This document shows positions 6,435 to 11,669 of a DNA stretch of 11,669 bases, in pieces. Source of the stretch: Planctomycetota bacterium. Its GTDB lineage: Bacteria > Planctomycetota > Phycisphaerae > Phycisphaerales > SM1A02. Below the pieces are notes generated by a model. The model was not told the DNA's origin, did no database searches, and saw only the letters and a program-made list of their open reading frames with translations. The stretch spans positions 1 to 11,669 of the forward strand of contig JAPULD010000150.1 in assembly GCA_027295365.1 (NCBI GenBank), given 5' to 3'. The position numbers and the translations under genes were made by a program. Position 1 is the stretch's first letter, and every line of letters begins with the position of its first letter.

Positions 6435-7703
6435 CTACACGCCAAGTTTCTCACTCGACAACATTTTCATTCGGTTTACCACTTCAACCACGTTCTCCCG
6501 CGAATTGAACGCCGAGATTCGAATGAAGCCTTCGCCGCACGAGCCGAACCCGACGCCGGGAGTGATGACAACATTGGCTTGATTGAGCATGCGATCGAAC
6601 ATATCCCAACTGGAGAGTCCATCGGGACAGGCGATCCAGACGTACGGTGCGTTGACGCCCCCGGTCACATCCATACCCATTGCTTCGCAACCCTCGCGCA
6701 ATATCCTGGCGTTTTCGAGATAAAAATCAACGAGCCCCTGCACCTGCTCGCGTCCCTCGGGGGAGTAGATTGCCTCGGCCCCCCGCTGGATGATGTACGC
6801 CACGTTGTTGGACTTGGTGCTCCACCGCCTCGACCAGAGTCCATGCAATGGAATCTCTTTCCCATCGCTCGTCCAGCCCACCAACTTCCGGGGGCAGGCG
6901 GTGTAGCCACAACGGACACCCGTGAAGCCTCCATTCTTTGAGAAGCTGTGGAACTCAATCGCGCACCGATCCGCGCCGTCGATCTCGTAAATCGATCTGG
7001 GCAAGTTCGGCTCGGTGATGTACGCCTGATACGCCACATCGTAAAAGATGATGGCCTTGTGCTTCAGGGCGTACTCGACCCAGGCCTTCAGTTGGTCGTG
7101 GGTGATCATGCCTCCCGTCGGGTTGTTGGGATAGCAAAGATAGATGAGATCCAGTTTTGGCTCATCATCGCCCGGAACGTCCGGCACAAAACCATTTCCG
7201 GGGGTACACGGAAGATACGTGAGGCCTTCATAGCGACCATCTTCTTTCGCCACGCCCGTATTGCCACACATTACATTGGTATCGACGTAGACGGGATACA
7301 CCGGATCTGTGATGCCGATTCGATTCGCACCTTTCACGGCGAGAATATCGAGGATCGCACTGCAATCAGTCTTTGAACCATCGGAGATGAAGATCTCCTC
7401 GGCATCGATGTTCAGTCCATGATCCTGAAAATCACCCTTGGCGATCGCCTCGCGCAGAAAGCCATACCCCGTCGGCTCGCCATAGCCCCGGAAACTTTCC
7501 CGTGCGCCCATTTCGTCGACCGCACGATGCATCGCCTGGCGAACCGCTTCGGGCAGGGGCTCTGTCACGTCACCGATGCCGCATTTGATGAGGCGATCCG
7601 CAGCCTCAGGGTGATCGCTCAGGTGGATTTCAACCCGCCTTGCGATCTCGGGGAAGAGATAACCTCCCGCAAGCTTCAAGTAATGTTCGTTGATCAGGGC
7701 CAT
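6435..7703 (-). CDS. dapL: LL-diaminopimelate aminotransferase
   Basis: DapL converts tetrahydrodipicolinate plus glutamate directly to LL-diaminopimelate, bypassing the succinyl/acetyl DapC-DapD-DapE route; the product feeds lysine and peptidoglycan synthesis. The 422-residue protein has the expected length and fold-type I PLP features: FRGYGEPTGY near 71-80, YPNNPTGG (191-198, Asn194), Asp222 and Tyr225 in FYDVAYQAY, the Schiff-base Lys256 in HSFSKNGGFTGVRCGY, and Arg395 in GFIRIS for the substrate carboxylate. The start MALINEHYLKLAGGYLFPEI at 7703 matches the family N-terminus. A longer frame to a GTG at 7787 adds an unrelated Arg-rich leader and is rejected. A GGAG sits 12 bases upstream, separated by a run of seven T, which is a long spacing. 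The usual GYGPEQGY-type motif is changed to GYGEPTGY. It is divergent from the beta-lactamase-like gene. Confidence 0.95.
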   Translation of the reverse strand: MALINEHYLKLAGGYLFPEIARRVEIHLSDHPEAADRLIKCGIGDVTEPLPEAVRQAMHRAVDEMGARESFRGYGEPTGYGFLREAIAKGDFQDHGLNIDAEEIFISDGSKTDCSAILDILAVKGANRIGITDPVYPVYVDTNVMCGNTGVAKEDGRYEGLTYLPCTPGNGFVPDVPGDDEPKLDLIYLCYPNNPTGGMITHDQLKAWVEYALKHKAIIFYDVAYQAYITEPNLPRSIYEIDGADRCAIEFHSFSKNGGFTGVRCGYTACPRKLVGWTSDGKEIPLHGLWSRRWSTKSNNVAYIIQRGAEAIYSPEGREQVQGLVDFYLENARILREGCEAMGMDVTGGVNAPYVWIACPDGLSSWDMFDRMLNQANVVITPGVGFGSCGEGFIRISAFNSRENVVEVVNRMKMLSSEKLGV

Positions 7704-7883
7704 TCTGAAAAAAAGCTCCGTGAGGGTGTCAATCAGTCCTGCCCTCCATCGTATCGCGTCGTGGTATCGCGTCCGGAGCCGCCTCACTAAAAATTCTGCT
7801 AAAAATTTAGCAACTATCGGTCAGATCCATGGTACACCACCGTCATGTTCTATCGAGAATCGAACACGTCAGGGAGGAACCCC
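7704..7883. promoter_or_regulatory. Divergent intergenic region with two sets of direct repeats
   Basis: The 180 bp between dapL and the beta-lactamase-like gene must contain both promoters. GTATCGCGTC occurs at 7751-7760 and 7764-7773 (13-base period). CTAAAAATT occurs at 7787-7795 and 7799-7807 (12-base period), and the second copy is part of the inverted repeat TGCTAAAAATTTAGCA (7797-7812). A leftward -35/-10 pair TTGCTA-16-TTTAGT could be drawn through the A/T-rich part, but it is weak. The repeats look like candidate operators; no regulator gene is nearby. Confidence 0.4.
7871..7877 (+). promoter_or_regulatory. Ribosome binding site deciding the start at 7884
   Basis: AGGGAGG ends 6 bases before ATG 7884. 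It favours this start over the in-frame ATG at 7845, which would add 13 residues before the signal peptide. Confidence 0.8.
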
Positions 7884-9395
7884 ATGCGCCACATCAATAC
7901 ACCCATCATGCTTTTCACCTTCTGCGTCCTCGTATTTGCTTCGCTGGCCAACGCCAGGCCCATTGCCCAAAGCGATCCCGAGGACATATTGCGAAGCTGG
8001 GTGGAGGTCATCAACGCGGGTGATGCCACGCAATACGAGCCTTTCATTCGTGAGCATTTTGCCCCGAGGTTGATTGAAGCCTATCCCATGTCCGATCACG
8101 TGGGCATGTTCGAGGAGATTCGATCGGATTACGGCACCTTGACCCTGCATTCGATTCGAACACAAACCGACGATCGCATCGCGGGACTGATCCACACCGA
8201 ACAGGATCAATGGCTGCTCGTGACGCTCTATGTTGATCCAGAATCGGGGAAACTCCGAGGGGTGGGGCTTGACGATGGGGTTGATTCACCCGACGTCATG
8301 GACGCACCCAAGGCAACGGATCTCGATTCCTGGAGCCAGTCAATCCAGGCTTACGCAAGTGGTCGCGCCGAAAAAGATCAATTCAGCGGCACCCTGCTCA
8401 TGCAGCTTGATGGGCAGGAAGTCACTCAAGGTGTGTGGGGTGAAGCGTCCAAGCGATATCACGTCCCCAACAATCTGGATACCAAGTTCAATCTGGGGTC
8501 CATGAACAAGATGTTCACGGCCGTCTGTATCGCCCAACTCGTCCAGGCGGGCAAACTCTCCTACGAAGACCTTGTGGGCAAGCATCTGCCCGACTATCCC
8601 AACTCCGAAGTGCGCGAGAAAGTGACGATCCATCACCTCCTCAGCCACACGTCGGGCATGGGCAGCCACTTCACGCCTGAGTTCATCGAAAGCGCCAAGG
8701 ATCGATATCGTGATTTTCATACCTACGTGGATTTGTTCGCTGATACGGAACTCGCTTTCGAGCCGGGCGAACGCTTCTCGTATTCCAACGCGGGTTTCTT
8801 CGTGATGGGCCTGATCATCGAGGCCTTAAGCGACGAGACATACTACGAATACGTGCGCACGAATCTCACCGGCCCGGCGGGCATGACCAACACGGATTGT
8901 TACGACCTGGACTTGCCGGTCCCCAATCTCGCGACGGGTTACACGCAGCAACAGTTCGACGAGCCGGAACGAGAGGATCATGCGGACTGGATGGACGCCC
9001 TCGGATCCTGGCGGGCCAACACCCTGATGCATTCGGTGAAAGGTGGCCCCGCGGGAGGTGGATACTCGACGGTGCGCGACCTTGGTCTATTCGCCAAAGC
9101 CCTGACGGATGGCACTCTCATCAACGCCAAGCAATTGAAAATCCTCACCACGCCTTCGATGCCCGTCGAGCCGGGTGGGGACGGTTCCACACGCGGATAC
9201 GGCTACGGATTCGGCTGTGGCACCCTCGCCAATGGCACCGCCTACTTTGGCCATAGCGGAGGGTTTCCGGGCATCAACTCCGTCTTGCACATCTATCCCG
9301 AACGGAATGGATTTGCCACGGCGATGTCGAATTACGATGGCGGTGCCTCCCCTATCGTCAGCCATGCCGAACGCGTGATGCCTGAACAGAAGTAA
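7884..9395 (+). CDS. Secreted class C beta-lactamase-like serine hydrolase with extra N-terminal domain
   Basis: This 503-residue protein belongs to the beta-lactamase/D-Ala-D-Ala carboxypeptidase/esterase family (PF00144-type). Residues 1-24 (MRHINTPIMLFTFCVLVFAS then LANA) are a Sec signal peptide. Residues about 30-135 form a separate small alpha+beta domain (DPEDILRSWVEVINAGD; later QWLLVTLYVDPESGKLRGVG) that resembles an NTF2/SnoaL-like fold in pattern. The serine hydrolase domain follows from about 150 to the end, with nucleophile motif S206-M-N-K209, Y300-S-N302, and the third motif HSGG at 457-460 in place of KTG. The HSGG form is common in esterase and peptidase members rather than in true beta-lactamases, so antibiotic resistance should not be inferred. 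It acts outside the cytoplasm. It is transcribed alone, divergent from dapL and convergent with the methyltransferase gene. The substrate is unknown. Confidence 0.9.
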   Translation: MRHINTPIMLFTFCVLVFASLANARPIAQSDPEDILRSWVEVINAGDATQYEPFIREHFAPRLIEAYPMSDHVGMFEEIRSDYGTLTLHSIRTQTDDRIAGLIHTEQDQWLLVTLYVDPESGKLRGVGLDDGVDSPDVMDAPKATDLDSWSQSIQAYASGRAEKDQFSGTLLMQLDGQEVTQGVWGEASKRYHVPNNLDTKFNLGSMNKMFTAVCIAQLVQAGKLSYEDLVGKHLPDYPNSEVREKVTIHHLLSHTSGMGSHFTPEFIESAKDRYRDFHTYVDLFADTELAFEPGERFSYSNAGFFVMGLIIEALSDETYYEYVRTNLTGPAGMTNTDCYDLDLPVPNLATGYTQQQFDEPEREDHADWMDALGSWRANTLMHSVKGGPAGGGYSTVRDLGLFAKALTDGTLINAKQLKILTTPSMPVEPGGDGSTRGYGYGFGCGTLANGTAYFGHSGGFPGINSVLHIYPERNGFATAMSNYDGGASPIVSHAERVMPEQK

Positions 9396-9412
9396 ACATT
9401 CGTCCTCTGGCG

Positions 9413-9488
9413 TGTGCCACGGCTCTGTGAACCGTGCGCCGTGTCTGCGTATGACACGAGATCGCACGGCCTACACGGCCGTGGCACA
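9413..9488. repeat. 76-bp palindromic element with TGTGCCACGG ends (REP-like)
   Basis: TGTGCCACGG (9413-9422) and CCGTGGCACA (9479-9488) are exact inverted ends. Further pairs are CCGTGCG (9432-9438) with CGCACGG (9463-9469) and CGTGTC (9440-9445) with GACACG (9453-9458), around a short loop. The middle of the arms is imperfect, with a three-base bulge. It lies 17 bp after the stop of the beta-lactamase-like gene and 28 bp before the end of the convergent methyltransferase gene, where it could act as a hairpin for both transcripts. It shares its ends and an inner CCGTGCG pair with the element at 6297-6391. Confidence 0.72.
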
Positions 9489-9516
9489 TTTGGGTATTCG
9501 AGAATTCAATGATCAC

Positions 9517-10134
9517 TCAGCGCGTCAGCTGATGAGCGTACGCCGGAGGCATGTTGACCAGCACGAAATCCCGCTGACCTCGATGCCTGCGTACAAGCAC
9601 TTTCATGGTCGCGGCATGCCGTTTCATCTGCTCGCGGCCCCGGGATCCCACCATCGGGGCCTTAAGCGCCCTGACCCCGGCGTATTCAAAGAAGGTGAGC
9701 TTGCCACCATCGGCGAGCAGACTCATCATCCTTCTGAAGATCTGTCTGACCAGCGAGACCGGGAAGTTGTTGAAAGGCAGGCCGCACACGATGTAATCAA
9801 ATACGCCATCGATCGGCGCCTCTTCGATGGATGCACAGTGCAGGTGGACTTGAATGTCCGGATTTTCGCGCCGGAATGTCTTGAGCAAGCGGCTTTCAAG
9901 ATACTCCGCGAAGGTCGTGTTGATCTCCACGATGTGAAGTTCATCACCCGACTGGAGATTTCGCAAAAGGTGTCGCGTAAACGCTCCGGTCCCCGGGCCG
10001 ATTTCCAGGATCCGCATCGGGCCATCCGCTTTGCGTGCGGGGCGAGTCATCCGCCGGGCCAGGAACCCTCCGGAGGGCAGAATCGCGCCAGTGGTCTTGA
10101 AATTGCTGAAGAACTGACCAAAGAACGTGCGCAT
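9517..10134 (-). CDS. Phospholipid N-methyltransferase-like SAM-dependent methyltransferase (PmtA-type)
   Basis: The 205-residue protein is a class I methyltransferase. After an N-terminal segment typical of PmtA relatives (MRTFFGQFFSNFKTTGAILP, residues 1-20) comes motif I, ILEIGPGTGAF (Glu44 to Gly50), which binds SAM. Glu70 in VEIN is the acidic ribose-binding residue, and motif IV reads CGLPFNNFP (117-125). The (S/C)GLPxxNFP motif in place of NPPY points to the phosphatidylethanolamine methyltransferase group rather than to rRNA dimethyltransferases such as KsgA. It would add methyl groups to PE headgroups at the inner membrane face, although some relatives are uncharacterised. ATG 10134 is chosen because it matches the family N-terminus; a GTG at 10215 would add 27 unrelated residues. 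No clear ribosome binding site is seen. It lies downstream of the rplT terminator, so it probably has its own promoter. Confidence 0.8.
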   Translation of the reverse strand: MRTFFGQFFSNFKTTGAILPSGGFLARRMTRPARKADGPMRILEIGPGTGAFTRHLLRNLQSGDELHIVEINTTFAEYLESRLLKTFRRENPDIQVHLHCASIEEAPIDGVFDYIVCGLPFNNFPVSLVRQIFRRMMSLLADGGKLTFFEYAGVRALKAPMVGSRGREQMKRHAATMKVLVRRHRGQRDFVLVNMPPAYAHQLTR

Positions 10135-10253
10135 GGGCTCAAGAGTCTCTTGAAGAATAGCTCGACACAAGCCCTTTCCAGGGACGGATACGTGGCGACA
10201 CTCCGAGTGGTCCACCCACTGGTTATTGTTGCCGGCGGGACTCAGATTTCAAG

Positions 10254-10278
10254 AAAAACAGGGGAATCGACGATTCCC
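10254..10278 (-). terminator. Rho-independent terminator of rpmI-rplT
   Basis: On the minus strand GGGAATC (10278-10272), a three-base loop and GATTCCC (10268-10262) form a perfect 7-bp stem, followed after three bases by five T (10258-10254). It begins 23 bases after the rplT stop. Position and form make it the end of the ribosomal protein transcript. Confidence 0.9.
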
Positions 10279-10301
10279 AGAGCTCTCATGAACGCTGATC
10301 G

Positions 10302-10676
10302 CTACGCATTGGCGGCTTGGGCGGTCGTGTTGGCTTCGGCCTTCTCGACCAACGCATCGAACGACTTGGGATCCTCGATGGCAAGCTGGCTGAGCATCTT
10401 GCGATTCAGGAGGATGCCGCTGCGTTGCAGGCCATTGATGAATCGGCTGTAGCGCGTGCCTCGCATGCGGCATGCGGCGTTGATTCGCGTGATCCACAGA
10501 CGGCGGAAATCTCTCTTGCGATTTCGGCGATCGCGATACGCGAACTTGCCGGCTCGAATCAGAGCCACTTTCGCCTGCTGCTTATGTCGTGATTTTGTTC
10601 CCCAGTAGCCGCGAGCCGCTCGAAGTATTCGGCGACGGGCTTTGGTGCGAGCAGCACCCTTGCGTGCGCGAGGCAT
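10302..10676 (-). CDS. rplT: 50S ribosomal protein L20
   Basis: L20 binds 23S rRNA early in large-subunit assembly and, in bacteria studied, represses its own operon. The 124-residue protein starts MPRARKGAARTKARRRILRA and continues with the diagnostic GYWGTKSRHKQQAKVALIRA, YRDRRNRKRDFRRLWI, RINAACR and YSRFINGL, typical of the whole family. It ends in an Ala-rich tail (EKAEANTTAQAANA) a few residues longer than usual. ATG 10676 is preceded by AGGAG 7 bases upstream; a TTG two codons earlier is rejected. It is the second gene of the rpmI-rplT pair, 120 bp after rpmI, and is followed by an intrinsic terminator. A long stem-loop just upstream may be an L20 binding site. Confidence 0.98.
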   Translation of the reverse strand: MPRARKGAARTKARRRILRAARGYWGTKSRHKQQAKVALIRAGKFAYRDRRNRKRDFRRLWITRINAACRMRGTRYSRFINGLQRSGILLNRKMLSQLAIEDPKSFDALVEKAEANTTAQAANA

Positions 10677-10683
10677 GTTCAAT

Positions 10684-10688
10684 CTCCT
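10684..10688 (-). promoter_or_regulatory. Ribosome binding site of rplT
   Basis: AGGAG on the minus strand, 7 bases before ATG 10676, fixes the start. It lies 14 bases downstream of the stem-loop at 10703-10741. Confidence 0.8.
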
Positions 10689-10702
10689 ATCAGGCCGGGA
10701 CG

Positions 10703-10741
10703 GGGTTCTCGGATCAACGTAGATCCGAAACGCTTGAACCC
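10703..10741 (-). promoter_or_regulatory. Stem-loop in the rpmI-rplT gap, candidate L20 autoregulatory site
   Basis: In the RNA, GGGTTC (10741-10736) pairs with GAACCC (10708-10703), and inside it TCGGATC (10728-10722) pairs with GATCCGA (10715-10709) around a six-base loop. A seven-base bulge (AAGCGTT) lies on the 5' side between the two helices. Two stacked helices joined by an asymmetric bulge recall the rRNA-mimic sites used by L20 for feedback control, but I have not matched the bases to 23S rRNA. It ends 14 bases before the rplT ribosome binding site. Confidence 0.5.
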
Positions 10742-10796
10742 GATCAGCACAGATGCAACGCCGGGTGGCGTATGGTCTTCAGTCGTTCGAAGGGAA

Positions 10797-11066
10797 TCAG
10801 TCTTCGTCGGTCTTGGCGTCAGCCTGCGTTCTGGTCCGCTTATTATGGGCCGTGTGCTCTCCCGAGGTCACCTTGGTGAACAACAGGGCGCGAACGCGAC
10901 GGACTTCACTACGCTTGGCGTAGATCGGCTTGCGATAGCTTCGCATGGTCGAACCTGACTTATGGCTGCGCAGATGGCCGCCAAAGGCTCGACGGAACTT
11001 AACCTTGCCGTTCTTGGTGATGCGAATTCGTTTGACGAGGCCCTTGCAGGGCTTGTTCTTGGGCAT
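10797..11066 (-). CDS. rpmI: 50S ribosomal protein L35
   Basis: L35 is a small basic protein of the large ribosomal subunit. The 89-residue product starts MPKNKPCKGLVKRIRITKNG and contains the family pattern KVKFRRAFGGHLRSHKS and later the basic RVRALL end. The usual length is about 64-66 residues; here a polar tail of about 25 residues (TSGEHTAHNKRTRTQADAKT then DED) is added. ATG 11066 is chosen because the family begins MPK; ten extra codons upstream are rejected. The ribosome binding site is weak (GGGAA 6 bases upstream). It is the first gene of its operon, about 45 bases after the predicted transcription start. infC, which normally precedes it, is absent here: the next gene upstream is an unrelated pseudopilin gene. 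Confidence 0.95.
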   Translation of the reverse strand: MPKNKPCKGLVKRIRITKNGKVKFRRAFGGHLRSHKSGSTMRSYRKPIYAKRSEVRRVRALLFTKVTSGEHTAHNKRTRTQADAKTDED

Positions 11067-11117
11067 ATCTGATTCCCGCAAAAATCGACCCTTCACTGGT
11101 AAAGAGCCGAGCCGCGA

Positions 11118-11145
11118 AGGATAGCACGCACCGGGTCCATGTCAA
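11118..11145 (-). promoter_or_regulatory. Sigma70-type promoter of rpmI-rplT
   Basis: On the minus strand a consensus -35 TTGACA (11145-11140) is followed after 16 bases by TATCCT (11123-11118), with an extended -10 TGC directly before it. Transcription should begin near 11111, leaving a leader of about 45 bases before rpmI. It lies wholly in the gap after the pseudopilin stop codon, so the operon need not depend on upstream transcription. Confidence 0.75.
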
Positions 11146-11177
11146 TGATTTGATGAGCTCTGGGGACGAAACGAGGA

Positions 11178-11669
11178 TCAGTGGACCAGAAACGCATCTT
11201 CGGCGTTCATCGTCTGCTGGCCGGCCTGCAGAATCGTCACACCCTCAGGTAGCCAGATGTTGTCCCGCCCGAGTTTTGGCTCCTTGAGCCAGAGAATCGA
11301 TCCATCGCTGAGGATCACATTCTGACCCCGGCCCCCATGATTGATGGACATGGTGTTCGCCGGGACGGAATGCCCGGTCATCGTCGCGTCGATCAGGGGG
11401 TTTCGATCACCCAGAATCACGTTGTCGGAGCTGTTCCCCCAAAGAAGGTTCGATGAGGGAGGTCGCCACTGGTAGCTGTAGCTGGATCCATAGGGGTCAT
11501 GGTTCCCGGGGCACTGGAGATGCCCATGATCGCAGTAGCCGTATTCCACCAAGGGGCGAAGGTTCACGATGTTGCGTACCTGGTCCCAACTGGTGGGCCC
11601 GACACCCGCGGTGGCGGTGGGCAGGACATTACTATAATCCGAGGCATACGCATCGAAGGCCTGGGCCAG
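11178..11669 (-). CDS. Prepilin-like protein with H-x(9-10)-DG C-terminal motif, 5' end outside window
   Basis: The open frame continues without a stop to the window edge, so only the C-terminal 163 residues are seen. The first visible residues (LAQAFDAYASDYSNVLPT) resemble the alpha-helix-to-loop segment that follows the prepilin N-terminal helix in planctomycete pseudopilins. Near the end, His-GGRGQNVILS-Asp-Gly (ten residues between His and DG) followed by SILWL is the motif of the H-X9-DG family. Internal Cys pairs (YCDHGHLQCPGNHD) are unusual and might form a disulfide. The N-terminal prepilin peptidase site must lie to the right of 11669. Members of this family are abundant in planctomycetes and assigned to type II secretion or pilus-like assemblies, mostly without experimental role. 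The gene ends 111 bp before rpmI, and no T-tailed terminator is visible between them. Confidence 0.8.
   Translation of the reverse strand: MAQAFDAYASDYSNVLPTATAGVGPTSWDQVRNIVNLRPLVEYGYCDHGHLQCPGNHDPYGSSYSYQWRPPSSNLLWGNSSDNVILGDRNPLIDATMTGHSVPANTMSINHGGRGQNVILSDGSILWLKEPKLGRDNIWLPEGVTILQAGQQTMNAEDAFLVH

Noticed and set aside
7884..9395. Antibiotic-resistance beta-lactamase
   Set aside because: The third motif is HSGG rather than KTG and there is an extra N-terminal domain, which fits esterase or peptidase relatives; resistance cannot be claimed.
9517..10134. KsgA/Erm-type rRNA adenine dimethyltransferase
   Set aside because: The NLPY/NPPY-type motif IV is replaced by CGLPFNNFP, and the protein is short and starts like PmtA relatives.
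9412..10452. 346-residue rightward open frame
   Set aside because: It starts inside the palindromic element and runs antisense through the methyltransferase gene, the terminator and the end of rplT. No recognisable domain or ribosome binding site.

Overview
The window looks like a chromosomal segment of a moderately GC-rich planctomycete, most likely of the Phycisphaerae type. The pointers are an LL-diaminopimelate aminotransferase (DapL), an FGly-type sulfatase of the kind expanded in planctomycetes, a pseudopilin-like protein with the H-x(9-10)-DG motif typical of planctomycete prepilin families, and intergenic hairpin repeats. The taxonomic call is inference from gene content. I see no rRNA, tRNA, CRISPR array, transposase or phage gene.

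Left part (1-3661). prfB (release factor 2) runs rightward and is interrupted after 24 codons by an in-frame TGA inside a canonical CTT-TGA-C programmed +1 frameshift site, so the true gene starts at 98 rather than at the downstream in-frame GTG at 159. After it come a G/C hairpin, a near-perfect 20-bp inverted repeat, and an unrecognised four-helix membrane protein gene with a clear ribosome binding site. That gene meets, with no spacer at all, a leftward gene for an exported protein built of exact 18-residue His/Arg/Asp repeats. A 272-bp gap without a gene follows.

Middle part (3662-7883). Three leftward genes, reading from right to left, encode DapL (lysine/DAP synthesis for peptidoglycan), a serine racemase/threonine dehydratase-type PLP enzyme, and an exported iduronate-sulfatase-like enzyme. 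A 95-bp palindromic element ending in GTGCCACGG sits between the first two. The gap at 7704-7883 separates dapL from a divergent gene and carries two sets of direct repeats.

Right part (7884-11669). A secreted class C beta-lactamase-like serine hydrolase with an extra N-terminal domain runs rightward. It converges on a PmtA-like phospholipid N-methyltransferase, with a second GTGCCACGG hairpin element in the gap. Further right is a leftward ribosomal protein operon, rpmI-rplT (L35, L20). It has a strong sigma70-like promoter, a long stem-loop in front of rplT and a textbook intrinsic terminator, but infC is not next to it. At the right edge is the 3' part of a pseudopilin-like gene whose start lies outside the window.

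Most of the genes are core metabolism or translation. The least explained items are the 18-residue repeat protein, the membrane protein convergent with it, the GTGCCACGG hairpin family, the prfB frameshift site without its usual upstream stimulator, and the candidate L20 regulatory stem-loop.
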